A stretch of DNA of 64,000 nt from Bacteroidaceae bacterium (GCA_017520935.1 JAFXEF010000030.1:1-64000); one strand, 5' to 3'; positions 24,069 to 32,250 are shown, numbered from the stretch's first letter. Translations and numbers: made by a program. Notes: a model not told the origin generated them from the letters alone.

Positions 24069-25691
24069 TTACAATGAAAGAAACTGCGTTATCTGCTGCA
24101 GCGATTCCTCAAACTCTTTCGGTTTGAATCCGTGGCCAGCTCCGGGGATGACGTGCAGGCGGGCATCCTTGTATATCTTTACGGCACGCTCAGAGTCCTT
24201 CATTGATACGACAGGGTCTTTGTCGCCTTGCACGATGAGCACTGGACGCTTGTACCTACCTATGCGCTTGAACACATTGATATCGCGCACCTCGGTGAAG
24301 AAGCGGCGACCCATAGGCACATTCCACAGGCGTGTAGTGTCGGGGATATCGCTCAGGTTGGGGTAGCGGGCTGTCCAGTTATCGGGGATGCACAGTGCGG
24401 GGAAGATGAGTATGGTGTGGCTGATGTCCTTGGGCATACTTGCAGCAGTGAGTGCTGATACGAGTCCGCCCTGGCTCTCGCCAATGAGCACGATACGGCT
24501 GGCATCCACGTCGGGCTGCTGCTTGAAGTAGCGCACGATGGCTTCGAGGTCGCTCTGCTCATCGAGGATCGACATGTTCATCGTATTGTTGTCGCTACGG
24601 CTGTTGACCGAGCCGCAGGCAAAGTCGAAAGTATATACCTGATAGCCCAGTTTGTTGAGGGCATCGAAATAGTTGCGGCCAAAGTGGTGTGTACCGTTGA
24701 ACCCGTGGGCAATGATAGCTACTGGCATCTTGCCTTTGGCATGTGCGGGGCGACTGAGCACACCATACAGGTGGCGCTCTCCGTTACGTATCCACAGTTC
24801 TTCGACGTTTGATTCAGCATATTGATTGAAATTCTTGGCCTTGATGGTCCATCCCTCATACTTGTCGAGCTTGCCATCAAGGAATATGGCAGCCTTGGCC
24901 TTCTCGCCCTTCAGTTGCCAGTCGAGCCAGTCGATAACCATGCGCCCATAGTCGCCTCCATAGGGATGCTCGTAGGTGCCTCCGTGTCCTGAAGCAGGAT
25001 GATCGGCCAGGGCAACAGGTGTATCGGTGATGCGTTCATAGTCCTTCTGCGCATTCTCGAAAGCCACGTCGCTGGGTCCTCCCACGATATAGAGCGCCGA
25101 TCCGTGCATGTTGGGCAGTGAGGCCTTGCTCGCTCCCGCCATCTCCATATCTCCCATTCCAGCATTGAGTATGAGATAGGTCTTCAGTCGTGCATCGGCA
25201 GCGTTGGCCAGCACTTGGGCTCCTCCGCACGAGTGCCCTGCAGCGCCTATGCGTCCAGTATCTATATTCTGATAGTAATCGCTACCCTTCGTCACGCTCT
25301 GCTGCACTATCCAGTCGAGTCCGCGCTTCAGCTCCGACGAAGGGGTGTGACTCTCCTTGCGGTCGTTACGCACATCCTGCATCTCACCTATAGCCATCAC
25401 GATATATCCGTGCGAAGCTATCTCGGTGAGCATACGCTCATAGCCGATGCTTGTATCCATGCATCCTCCGTTGGCAAACATCAAGAGCGGCAGTGCGCCA
25501 CATCGGGCGTGAGCATGCATCAGGTCTTTGGGGCGATAGATGACAAAATCGGGCATACCGCTTTCCTTTACTGCAATGGCTTTGAACATTCCTGTACCAC
25601 CATTGTCAATGTTTTTTGTCTTCAAAGGTTGCGCCAGCAGTGACGTGCACAGCACCATGCCGAGGGCAAATAAGAGGCTTCGCGTTTTCAT
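24069..25691 (-). CDS. Secreted fusion of two alpha/beta hydrolases
   Basis: The 540-residue protein starts with a signal peptide (MKTRSLLFALGMVLCTSLLAQ). It then contains two complete-looking hydrolase domains. The first (about 30-265) has 'LPLLMFANGGCMDTS' and nucleophile elbow 'GAAGHSCGGAQVL', like dienelactone-hydrolase or PET-hydrolase-type lipases. The second (about 290-540) has 'PVAIIAHGFNGTHHFG', nucleophile 'IGESQGGLVS', Asp in 'VQGDKDPVVS' and His in 'PGAGHGFKP', like bacterial feruloyl/cinnamoyl esterases. Both nucleophile serines are present, so both domains may be active. This arrangement suggests removal of two types of ester from plant cell-wall polymers in the periplasm or outside. 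It is a single gene. Confidence 0.85.
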   Translation of the reverse strand: MKTRSLLFALGMVLCTSLLAQPLKTKNIDNGGTGMFKAIAVKESGMPDFVIYRPKDLMHAHARCGALPLLMFANGGCMDTSIGYERMLTEIASHGYIVMAIGEMQDVRNDRKESHTPSSELKRGLDWIVQQSVTKGSDYYQNIDTGRIGAAGHSCGGAQVLANAADARLKTYLILNAGMGDMEMAGASKASLPNMHGSALYIVGGPSDVAFENAQKDYERITDTPVALADHPASGHGGTYEHPYGGDYGRMVIDWLDWQLKGEKAKAAIFLDGKLDKYEGWTIKAKNFNQYAESNVEELWIRNGERHLYGVLSRPAHAKGKMPVAIIAHGFNGTHHFGRNYFDALNKLGYQVYTFDFACGSVNSRSDNNTMNMSILDEQSDLEAIVRYFKQQPDVDASRIVLIGESQGGLVSALTAASMPKDISHTILIFPALCIPDNWTARYPNLSDIPDTTRLWNVPMGRRFFTEVRDINVFKRIGRYKRPVLIVQGDKDPVVSMKDSERAVKIYKDARLHVIPGAGHGFKPKEFEESLQQITQFLSL

Positions 25692-25859
25692 AATAAGTAT
25701 TGTTTTGATATTTAGGCTATAAATGTACAAAAATATTTCTATATTGCCACATCTCTACCCCACCCCATTTGCAATTTCGCGTTTTTATTGCGTAATTTGC
25801 ATCAATCGTTTGGTTTTCTATTGATTTTCTTTATATTTGCACCATAAATCCTTTACACA

Positions 25860-26210
25860 ATGAGAAACTTCCTTATCATACTGCTTTTCATCGTCGTTAC
25901 CGCTCTTCTAAATACACTTATCGGAGGTTTAGCAGGTTATGCATTGGCAAGTCTATTCTTTGCAATCATTCTCTTCACAGGCAAAGGTGACATCTTGATA
26001 GCGGGTTACAACACCGCCAGCGAAGAAGAGAAGGAGAAGTGCAACATCAAGCGCTTGCGTTTCCTTGTAGGTTCTATCTATATCTTATTGGCATGCCTAA
26101 TAGCATTACGGGACATGGACATTATGGGTCTCGGCTTGTTTATGGTTTCCACCATGTTACTAGTTATCGTAACCTTGATTTTGGCCAATACTTGGGCAAT
26201 GAAGAAATAG
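25860..26210 (+). CDS. Small four-helix membrane protein
   Basis: The 116-residue protein has four hydrophobic helices (about 4-24, 26-42, 64-84 and 90-112) and a short charged loop 'ASEEEKEKCNIKR' between helices 2 and 3. It resembles the DUF3784-like small membrane proteins common in Bacteroidales, but I cannot fix the family or role. It is followed 19 bp later by the methyltransferase gene, so the two are probably one operon. Confidence 0.65.
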   Translation: MRNFLIILLFIVVTALLNTLIGGLAGYALASLFFAIILFTGKGDILIAGYNTASEEEKEKCNIKRLRFLVGSIYILLACLIALRDMDIMGLGLFMVSTMLLVIVTLILANTWAMKK

Positions 26211-26229
26211 ACCACTGCTCCGTCTTCCG

Positions 26230-26895
26230 ATGAAACTACTCTTACGCACTCTTACCGCCTTCCTGCTTGGCCTGGCCATTACAGGCGCCATGCTCTTCCT
26301 CCCTGCCGGCACAGGACACTATCCTGGTGCATGGCTTTTCATGGCACTGCTCTTCACTCCTATTCTTATCATGGGAGTAGTATTGTTGATTAAGAATCCC
26401 GAGTTGCTGCGCAAGCGCTTGGAGATGAAGGAGCGTGAGAAAGAGCAGCGGAGCGTGGTGGCTCTGTCGGGATTGCTTCTCGTAGGTTCGTTCATTGTGG
26501 CAGGGCTCGACTTCCGGTTCGGTTGGAGCCACGTTTCATCCGTCGTTGTCGTCATCGCCTCTATAGTATTGCTCGTAAGCTATGCGCTCTATATCGAGGT
26601 GCTGCGCGAGAATGTATATCTCTCGCGTGTGGTCGAGGTGCAGCAAGGGCAGCGCGTCATTGATACAGGATTGTATGGCATTGTGCGCCACCCCATGTAT
26701 TCGGCAGTCAGTCTGCTCTATCTCTCCATTCCGCTCGTGCTCGGTTCGTGGTGGGCATTGCTGGTGATGTCGCCCTGCGTGCTTCTGCTGGCTGCACGCA
26801 TCAAAAACGAGGAGCAGGTGCTGTGCCAAGGCCTTCCCGGCTACATAGAGTACACCCAGCGTGTGCGCTATCGCATGATTCCTTATGTTTGGTAG
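26230..26895 (+). CDS. ICMT/PEMT-like membrane methyltransferase
   Basis: The 221-residue membrane protein has five or six helices and the signature of isoprenylcysteine carboxylmethyltransferase-like proteins near its C-terminus: 'DTGLYGIVRHPMYSAVSLLYLSI' followed by 'RIKNEEQVLCQGLPGYIEYTQRVRYRMIPYVW'. The RHP motif and the E-E pair bind S-adenosylmethionine in the family. Bacterial members methylate lipids or small isoprenoid compounds; the substrate here is not known. The gene ends 12 bp before the convergent SDR gene. Confidence 0.88.
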   Translation: MKLLLRTLTAFLLGLAITGAMLFLPAGTGHYPGAWLFMALLFTPILIMGVVLLIKNPELLRKRLEMKEREKEQRSVVALSGLLLVGSFIVAGLDFRFGWSHVSSVVVVIASIVLLVSYALYIEVLRENVYLSRVVEVQQGQRVIDTGLYGIVRHPMYSAVSLLYLSIPLVLGSWWALLVMSPCVLLLAARIKNEEQVLCQGLPGYIEYTQRVRYRMIPYVW

Positions 26896-26907
26896 AATAA
26901 AATCTTT

Positions 26908-27705
26908 CTACTGCTGCCACCGCGCGGTCTTCCGATGAAACCATACGGCAGTGCGGCGCCCTATGCAGCTGAGCAGCGGTATCCATAGGCGGTTGTACCA
27001 GCCGGGGATGATGTATTCGCGTCCCTTGAAGAGCGCCTTCATTACCCTGCGGGCACAGCTCTCGGGGCGCATCAGGAAGCCTGTCTTCTTTGCCAGGCTA
27101 AATACCTTGGGCGGCAGGCCCATCAGCTCCGTAGCCACACCGGCCGGTGCCGCCGTAGTCACCACCACACCCCGCGAACGCATCTCGCGGCCAAAGGTGA
27201 TGGAGAAGTTGCGCACGAAAGCCTTGCTGCCACTGTAGAGCGACCAGCCGGGCAGACGCATATATACGGAGTAGGACGATAGGTTGAGTATGTAGCCGTG
27301 CCCACGCGCTGCCATCTGCTCGCCAAAGAGGCGGCACATCATCGCCACGGAGCGCACATTGAGACTGACGATACGCTCCACATCCTCTACCGGGAGCGCC
27401 ACGGCATCGCGAAAGAAATACATCCCCGCATTGTTTACCAGCACCTCCACGGCATAGCCCATCTCGGAGATCCAGCGCAGCAGCTCGGCCGGTGCCTCCG
27501 CTTGCGTGAGGTCGGCAGCACGGAGTGCGATGCACTCCTCTCCCCTACCCGTCTCGCTGAGTAGCCTGCGGCGTGCCTCCTGCAAGCGCTCCTCAGAGCG
27601 ACTCACCAGTATCACCCGATACTCCCTACGCAGCAGTTCGCGAGCGATGGCAAACCCGATGCCCGCACTGCCTCCAGTGACCAATGCCCAGTGTGATGTG
27701 TTCAT
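26908..27705 (-). CDS. Short-chain dehydrogenase/reductase (SDR)
   Basis: A classical SDR of 265 residues that should oxidise or reduce a carbonyl/alcohol with NAD(P)(H). The cofactor motif TGxxxGIG is 'VTGGSAGIGFAIA' at the N-terminus, 'LVNNAGMYFF' is the NNAG motif, and the catalytic Ser...YxxxK is 'LSSYSVYMRLPGWSLYSGSKAF'. The C-terminal hydrophobic segment (NRLWIPLLSCIGRRTAV) may touch the membrane, as in DltE-like and fatty-acyl reductase-type SDRs. The ATG at 27705 is the only ATG start; the upstream in-frame codon is TTG. It lies 20 bp behind hipA, so it may share that operon. Confidence 0.9.
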   Translation of the reverse strand: MNTSHWALVTGGSAGIGFAIARELLRREYRVILVSRSEERLQEARRRLLSETGRGEECIALRAADLTQAEAPAELLRWISEMGYAVEVLVNNAGMYFFRDAVALPVEDVERIVSLNVRSVAMMCRLFGEQMAARGHGYILNLSSYSVYMRLPGWSLYSGSKAFVRNFSITFGREMRSRGVVVTTAAPAGVATELMGLPPKVFSLAKKTGFLMRPESCARRVMKALFKGREYIIPGWYNRLWIPLLSCIGRRTAVWFHRKTARWQQ

Positions 27706-27726
27706 ATCTTCTCTATTACGATTCAA

Positions 27727-28839
27727 TTATAGGTAGCTCTTCCACTCCTCGGCCAATATCTCACAGCATGCCTCGGCTACCGAACGAATTATCTCCTGAC
27801 TACGCTTACGCGGGATACGTATCGTCTCACCCACGGCAAGCATATCCTCCTCGGTCGGGTTTCCCTTACCATTCACCGTGGTGGCATGCTCGCCATTATA
27901 TCCGGCAGTGCAGCGTGTGAGGTCATAGGCGGGAGCCAGGTTCCAGTGATTGTCTTCGCAGAGGAAGGCAAAGTTCTTGGCGTGGTCGTCCTTGTTGTCG
28001 GTCAGTATGTTGAAGGCCATGCGGCGGAACATCTCGTCCACTTGCGCAGGATCTTGTGTGAGGAATCCCGTGAGGTGCAGCAGGGTCTTATAGTCAGCGT
28101 TGGGGGTGCGTATGTCTACACCGAGCAGAGCCGCCGCAGTCGCGGTATGTACTCGCTGGCCATCGCGCAGGTCGAAACGGCGCGTGGCAAAGTACTTGCC
28201 CTCCATCAGCTTGAAGTCGGGCACCGTGATGCCTGCACGCCGTGCACACTCGTTGTAGTGCAACTCCTCAAGACCCATGTCCTTGGGGTCGTAGGTGTGG
28301 CGGAACTTGACGAGCCAGTGCCCCTCATCGTCGGTGACGAGGCATTTAGGCCTACAGCCGCCCGAGTTACCACTATTGAAGTAGAGCACCGCAGGGTCTT
28401 CGTCCTCCTTCTCAACGAGCACGTCGAGCGCCATCTGCTGTAGGGTGTCGAGCGCATACACCCCACTTCCCTCGCCCACCTTCGTTTCGGGCACATAGCA
28501 CAGGGCACCCATGCCCGATGTGCCCACGATACTGAGCCGCTCCACGGGCGTCAGTGTAGCGATATCTACTCCTTGGCGGCGTAGCATGCGGTCGAGCAGG
28601 TAGGTGCCGTAGCCATCGGGCAGACTATCCTCGAAGATGCCGAAGTTGCCGTCGAATGGCTCTGGTTTGGCAATGAAGAGGTCGCCCTTGAGCGGTAGCT
28701 CCAGTGGGGCGATGCTGAACCCAGTGCGCAGCCACTCCTTGTCGTAGGCAAAGGCACAGCGCCGGTTGTCGGGCGTCATCGTGAGTGTTCCTACGGTGCG
28801 TCCACGATAGGTGACGGTGAGTTTATCTATTCGCTTCAT
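27727..28839 (-). CDS. hipA: HipA-family serine/threonine kinase toxin
   Basis: HipA kinases phosphorylate proteins (glutamyl-tRNA synthetase in E. coli) and induce dormancy; HipB neutralises them and represses the operon. The 370-residue protein has the N-terminal couple domain ('TVTYRGRTVGTLTMTPD', 'FEDSLPDGYGTYLLDRMLR'), 'VGTSGMGALCY' and the kinase core 'PKCLVTDDEGHWLVKFRH', with the catalytic-loop segment 'NILTDNKDDHAKNFAFL' and the metal-binding 'LAPAYDL'. The start is the ATG at 28839 (MKRIDKLTV), which overlaps hipB by 17 bp, so the pair is translationally coupled. The N-terminal extension from an upstream start would merely be hipB in another frame. Confidence 0.93.
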   Translation of the reverse strand: MKRIDKLTVTYRGRTVGTLTMTPDNRRCAFAYDKEWLRTGFSIAPLELPLKGDLFIAKPEPFDGNFGIFEDSLPDGYGTYLLDRMLRRQGVDIATLTPVERLSIVGTSGMGALCYVPETKVGEGSGVYALDTLQQMALDVLVEKEDEDPAVLYFNSGNSGGCRPKCLVTDDEGHWLVKFRHTYDPKDMGLEELHYNECARRAGITVPDFKLMEGKYFATRRFDLRDGQRVHTATAAALLGVDIRTPNADYKTLLHLTGFLTQDPAQVDEMFRRMAFNILTDNKDDHAKNFAFLCEDNHWNLAPAYDLTRCTAGYNGEHATTVNGKGNPTEEDMLAVGETIRIPRKRSQEIIRSVAEACCEILAEEWKSYL

Positions 28840-29149
28840 GGCGTCCACGTTTGCGGTTCTTGTTACGGTTGATGGTCTCCAGCTCTTCCATGGTGCTGTA
28901 TTGCGGTTCGGAGAGGAGCTGCTTGATGTCGGCCGAGTAGCCCAGCGCCTTGGCCAGCGCCACATACGAGGTGAGGGCGATAGTGTGCTTCTGCTCAAAC
29001 TTGGCAATCGTAGATGCCGGCACGCCGCTCATCTCGCTCAGCGCCTCGCGCGACAGCCCTTTCTCGAGCCGTCGCTGTTGCATGTTGCGTGCCAGCACTG
29101 CGGTAAGCTCTTCCGCCGTATCTATGTCAAAATTATAAAGATAAGACAT
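28823..29149 (-). CDS. hipB: HipB-family XRE antitoxin
   Basis: The 108-residue antitoxin carries an XRE helix-turn-helix (about residues 20-75: 'MQQRRLEKGLSREALSEMSG', 'PASTIAKFEQKH'). The tail 'NRNKNRKRGRHEANR' is basic and probably disordered. It should bind HipA and the operon's own operators. I use the ATG at 29149 (MSYLYNFDID), which sits in one of two operator-like sites. A TATCTTTG -7 box on the minus strand at 29214-29207 lies 58 bases upstream. The stop overlaps the hipA start. Confidence 0.92.
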   Translation of the reverse strand: MSYLYNFDIDTAEELTAVLARNMQQRRLEKGLSREALSEMSGVPASTIAKFEQKHTIALTSYVALAKALGYSADIKQLLSEPQYSTMEELETINRNKNRKRGRHEANR

Positions 29150-29203
29150 ACTATTGTATTTGATAAGTCCTATTTTTGCTGATAACAACTACTATCGTAT
29201 CTG
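29149..29203 (-). promoter_or_regulatory. Two HipB operator-like sites, 41 bp apart
   Basis: TACTATTGTATTTG at 29149-29162 and TACTATCGTATCTG at 29190-29203 agree in 12 of 14 bases and each contains the dyad TAC-N4-GTA. One covers the transcription start region, the other the hipB start codon. Confidence 0.55.
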
Positions 29204-29206
29204 TTA

Positions 29207-29214
29207 CAAAGATA
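29207..29214 (-). promoter_or_regulatory. -7 box of hipBA
   Basis: TATCTTTG on the minus strand directly upstream of the second operator-like site; no good TTTG -33 box is seen. Confidence 0.5.
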
Positions 29215-29346
29215 CAAATATTTTCTCAGACAGCCTAATCTTTCCTGTTGTTTCTATCCATTTTGTCCGTTCAAAAAGGAGATTTGCCGAGGAGGAGCTT
29301 GTGAAAACTAACGATAGAGCCTTTGTCTCTGTATTTTCGTACCTAT

Positions 29347-29434
29347 GAAAAAGTTTTTTCGCTTTGTTTAAAATAAATTTTCATAGGCGTGAAAAAGTTT
29401 TTGCAAGGTCTCGAAAAAGTTTGCAAAAAGTATG
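29347..29434. repeat. GAAAAAGTTT repeats on a 22-bp grid
   Basis: GAAAAAGTTT starts at 29347, 29391 and 29413 (44 and 22 bp apart; the missing position 29369 is degenerate). CCTATGAAAA/TTTTCATAGG also forms a 10-bp inverted repeat around 29342-29387. The 29215-29468 spacer holds no gene. Confidence 0.55.
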
Positions 29435-29468
29435 GATTTATTTGTTTAATAATACATTGCACAGCGCT

Positions 29469-29912
29469 TTACCATAAGTAATCTTCTGTGTAGGTATCAA
29501 ATGCAGGACGCTCTGTTATACCCTGTTGCTCTAACAAATTGTATATTGCTTCTTGCTCAGTAGGAGTAATCAGTCTTGTACCCTTACGCATACGATAATA
29601 CATCGCCATGCCGAACGTAGCAATGATACCCTCCTTCACCGCATGAGCCTGCTTCACCGTCAGTTCCGACATCATCCGCACGAAGCCGCGAGCATACTGC
29701 ACCTTCTCGGCAGAGCGATATACGGGGCACTCGCCCTCTGTCTGTGCCAGGTACGCAGGGCTTATGATGCTCCATCGCTGCACCTCAGAGGGCATCATCT
29801 TCACTGCCAGATGGCGCAAGCAAGTAGCTGCCTTCGGGCAATCGCCCTTGATGCAGAGGGTATAGTTATTGGGGACTTCTCCGTTTGTCTTTGTCGCTGT
29901 CTGTTGTGCCAT
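29469..29912 (-). CDS. DUF6078-like cysteine-containing protein
   Basis: A 147-residue cytoplasmic protein of a Bacteroidales family I take to be DUF6078. It has 'LCIKGDCPKAATCLRHLAV' with three cysteines, 'WSIISPAYLAQTEGECPVYR' with a fourth, and 'FGMAMYYRMRKGTRLITPTEQEAI'. The cysteines could bind a metal. The function is not known. A perfect promoter lies upstream on the minus strand: TTTG at 29978-29975, 20 bases, TATATTTG at 29954-29947. Confidence 0.7.
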   Translation of the reverse strand: MAQQTATKTNGEVPNNYTLCIKGDCPKAATCLRHLAVKMMPSEVQRWSIISPAYLAQTEGECPVYRSAEKVQYARGFVRMMSELTVKQAHAVKEGIIATFGMAMYYRMRKGTRLITPTEQEAIYNLLEQQGITERPAFDTYTEDYLW

Positions 29913-30017
29913 AAGTTCATCTGATTTAAGTGGTTCTTTGATAGTACAAATATAACATATTAATAGCAGAATAGCAAATAATCTGATGACAGTGTGTTGT
30001 ATATTCGAAAGTTTTTA

Positions 30018-30025
30018 TACCTTTG
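30018..30025 (+). promoter_or_regulatory. -7 box TACCTTTG of the structured leader
   Basis: A GTTG element at 29996-29999 stands 18 bases upstream. The expected start of transcription falls on the first base of the hairpin at 30030. Confidence 0.7.
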
Positions 30026-30029
30026 CACC

Positions 30030-30232
30030 GATGAGTCGAAAGATTCGTCAAGACATTTTGGAATAGCTCAATCGCTCTCGAATCACCACCTCGAACAAGA
30101 ACGAGCTAAAAAGAATATACATTGGGTATGTGCCTTAGGTGCAGACTTCCCATTGTATATTCGGCTTGTGGTGAGCCTGAGAGCGTATGGCGATAGTCTG
30201 CGCTTTTTATTTGCAGCTTTCGCCTGCAAATA
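30030..30232 (+). ncRNA. Structured leader RNA with three-way junction and pseudoknot (candidate)
   Basis: A 5' hairpin (GATGAGTC, loop GAAA, GATTCGTC; 30030-30049) is followed by P1 in two 7-bp parts (30073-30079 with 30179-30185; 30083-30089 with 30168-30174). P1 encloses P2 (CTCG/CGAG, 30090-30105) and P3 (30113-30126 with 30149-30162, 13 of 14 paired). GCAGACT in the P3 loop (30141-30147) is complementary to AGTCTGC at 30195-30201, so a pseudoknot can form. A 9-bp hairpin P4 (30208-30216 with 30224-30232) ends it 37 bases before the ATG. It could be a riboswitch-like element or a separate RNA. I do not recognise the class. Confidence 0.6.
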
Positions 30233-30269
30233 AGGCAATAGTGCGAATAATAATAAAAAAGAAAAAGTT

Positions 30270-30845
30270 ATGAAAAAGAATCTCTTCAAAGCCATCACAT
30301 TCGTGGCTTTCTTAGTGTTGCCATTCTGTTCATTGTCTGCCCAAAGCATCAAGGAGAGTTTCTCTGCCGAGGGAAGAGAGAATTGGAAGCCGGAGGTTAC
30401 CGTGCGAGGAAATCTCGGTCTCTATGCTAGTGGATTTGCTGTAACGGGCGGTGCACGCATTGACGAGAAGCGCACATTGGGTCTAATGGTAGGGAAGAAT
30501 GTAAATGTATACACTGTTACTCATGGTTATTCAGACGTTAATAGTTTTAGTGCAGCTCTGTATGGTCGCAGATATTACCATTTAGGTGAACGCAAGATAT
30601 TCTCATTCTACAGCGACTTGGCATTAGGCGCTGCTGTTGTGACAGATATCGAAGACCTGTATTGGGTTGACCCAGTAGATGGAACAACAAAGATGGATGA
30701 TATCAGTGTCGAGAAGGGAGATGTGCAATTTTATCTCTCTTGGCAGCCCGGCATCAGAGTGCGCTGCTACAAGAATCTGCATATCTTCCTTGGCCCCACG
30801 CTTTCGACACATTGCCTTGGCGTACATCTTGGTATAGGGTTCTGA
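30270..30845 (+). CDS. Small outer-membrane beta-barrel protein
   Basis: The 191-residue protein has a signal peptide (MKKNLFKAITFVAFLVLPFCSLSAQ) and alternating hydrophobic strands ('VRGNLGLYASGFAVTGGARI', 'FSFYSDLALGAAVV', 'WQPGIRVRCY', 'GVHLGIGF') ending in Phe, as in eight-stranded barrels. The ligand or function is not known. It is preceded by a 240-base leader with extensive predicted structure, which is the only indication of regulation. It ends 60 bp before the convergent membrane-protein gene. Confidence 0.75.
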   Translation: MKKNLFKAITFVAFLVLPFCSLSAQSIKESFSAEGRENWKPEVTVRGNLGLYASGFAVTGGARIDEKRTLGLMVGKNVNVYTVTHGYSDVNSFSAALYGRRYYHLGERKIFSFYSDLALGAAVVTDIEDLYWVDPVDGTTKMDDISVEKGDVQFYLSWQPGIRVRCYKNLHIFLGPTLSTHCLGVHLGIGF

Positions 30846-30905
30846 TAATGTCAGGAGCTTGCAAGTGGAGGTAGACTTCTAAATTGGCGATGCTATCCAT
30901 CAGGT

Positions 30906-31496
30906 TTACTCCTTCTCCTCGGTCAGTTCCTCTATTTGCTCAATGACTTCGCTGACGGTGTTTTGTCCTTTGCGGTAGATGGTTAAACCTACGGTTCCTC
31001 CTATGACTCCACCAATGAGGCCTCCGATAAGAACAAATTTTGCAAAAAATCCTGCTGCTGTGGTGGCTTCGTAAACAAACCACGGCAACCATATACATAG
31101 GAATGGTATACTGAACCAATGCCATTGCCTGCCGAGTTGCTTGTAACGGCTGAGTTTGCGTGCTTCATCTATCAGGTTACCATTGCCGTAGTTTTGCGTA
31201 CTCAGTAGTTGGTTGCAATAGATTTCATATGCTACAGCTATGAATAGGAATGCAATTGTGACTCCCTTGAACCACATAGAATGATAATCAAAGATTGGAC
31301 TTGCCCAAAGGGGAATAGCGGCTATTACTACAGCGCATAGTATATATGACTCTCGCTTCACCGCTTTCAGTTTATCGCGCATGCTTGCACGGATAAGTTT
31401 TTCGTTGACAATGGTCTCCTTCTCCAGTTTGCGGCGCAAGAGAGAGATTTGTTCCTTCATCTCATTGAGTTCGGTTGTATTGAATAGTTCTTCCAT
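30906..31496 (-). CDS. Membrane protein, possible partner of the ECF sigma factor
   Basis: The 196-residue protein starts with a soluble coiled-coil region (EELFNTTELNEMKEQISLLRRKLEKE) and continues with four membrane helices (about 50-68, 76-92, 127-143 and 150-170). A basic tail and an acidic end follow. It begins 12 bp behind the sigma-factor gene on the same strand. Soluble N-terminus plus membrane helices plus this position suggest an anti-sigma-like regulator, but it has no recognisable zinc-binding anti-sigma domain, so this is inference from context only. Confidence 0.65.
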   Translation of the reverse strand: MEELFNTTELNEMKEQISLLRRKLEKETIVNEKLIRASMRDKLKAVKRESYILCAVVIAAIPLWASPIFDYHSMWFKGVTIAFLFIAVAYEIYCNQLLSTQNYGNGNLIDEARKLSRYKQLGRQWHWFSIPFLCIWLPWFVYEATTAAGFFAKFVLIGGLIGGVIGGTVGLTIYRKGQNTVSEVIEQIEELTEEKE

Positions 31497-31508
31497 AAGG
31501 CTTGATGT

Positions 31509-31985
31509 TTATTGGTTTGACATTTGCTTGAGTTGCTCTTTTATGCGGTAGAGGCGCACCGACACGTTCTTCACCGTGATGCCCACGATAGCGGCTATCT
31601 CTTCGTAGCTCATATTCTCGAGCCAAAGCAACACGATGGCGCGGTCGAAGGGTTTGAGCTGATGGATACGTTCGTAGAGCATCTGTATCTGGCGCGTGTC
31701 CTCGTCCTTGTCCTCAAAGAGATTGATGTCCATGGTCAGGGGCACCGTGGCCTGCTTCTTCTTCCGTTCCCACGAGATGCAGGTGTTGAGACTCACGCGG
31801 TAAATCCACGTATCCACTTTGCTCTCGCCGCGAAACTGCTCAATTCCACTCCATAGGTTGATGAGCACTTCCTGGAAGAGGTCGTTCACTTCGTCGCTGT
31901 CGTTGGAGAACATATAGCACACCGTATATATCGTCTCTTTGTGTGCCCTCACCATCTGCGCAAATTCGGTTTCGTTCTTTTTCAT
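31509..31985 (-). CDS. ECF-type RNA polymerase sigma factor
   Basis: The 158-residue sigma-70 family protein has region 2 (about 5-70: 'YMFSNDSDEVNDLFQEVLINLW', 'TWIYRVSLNTCISWERKKKQ') and region 4 (about 105-155: 'LKPFDRAIVLLWLENMSYEE', 'GITVKNVSVRLYRIKEQL'). It directs polymerase to a small regulon, commonly envelope functions. I start at the ATG at 31985. A TACCTTTG -7 box lies on the minus strand at 32028-32021, 36 bases ahead. The following gene encodes a membrane protein that may hold it inactive. Confidence 0.92.
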   Translation of the reverse strand: MKKNETEFAQMVRAHKETIYTVCYMFSNDSDEVNDLFQEVLINLWSGIEQFRGESKVDTWIYRVSLNTCISWERKKKQATVPLTMDINLFEDKDEDTRQIQMLYERIHQLKPFDRAIVLLWLENMSYEEIAAIVGITVKNVSVRLYRIKEQLKQMSNQ

Positions 31986-32110
31986 TGTTTGTCTTCGCAA
32001 CAATTTTTATCCGTTAGACGCAAAGGTAACGGAAAAACTACAAAAATGAGAGAAAAACATCATTTTGGCGACACTTTTCGTGAGACGAGGAAAAATCCCG
32101 ACAAGAAAAT

Positions 32111-32250
32111 TCGGGGTTAATCGGGTGGGGGAGTGCACGTTAAACCGAAAAATGGCTTCTGAGAAACAAAGTTCGCCGCCCGAAGGGGCCAAAGGCAATC
32201 GTTTCTTTTCGTTCGCCTCGTCCCTCGGTCGGGAAAATCGCAAGAATGAG
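32111..32250. repeat. Dispersed repeat, copy 1
   Basis: This stretch is homologous in inverted orientation to 56966-57060. Shared blocks (read on the minus strand) are CTTGCGATTTTC, GCGAACGAAAAGAAACGATT, TTCTCAGAAGC and ATTTTTCGGTTTAA-like sequence. Copy 1 carries about 30 extra bases in the middle. Confidence 0.65.

Noticed and set aside
27886..28443. 185-codon plus-strand frame over hipA
   Set aside because: Antisense shadow; hipA motifs are unmistakable.
29807..29925. Type I toxin or small peptide gene near the DUF6078 promoter
   Set aside because: No independent start site or hydrophobic peptide of the right size was found.
30030..30049. Hammerhead ribozyme
   Set aside because: GATGA and GAAA are present, but the core order CUGANGA-stem-GAAA-stem-UH is not; the GAAA is just a tetraloop.
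32007..32243. 78-codon minus-strand frame (MRFSRPRDEANEKKR...)
   Set aside because: It lies inside a dispersed DNA repeat that also occurs at 56966, so the conserved 'protein' is probably repeat DNA.
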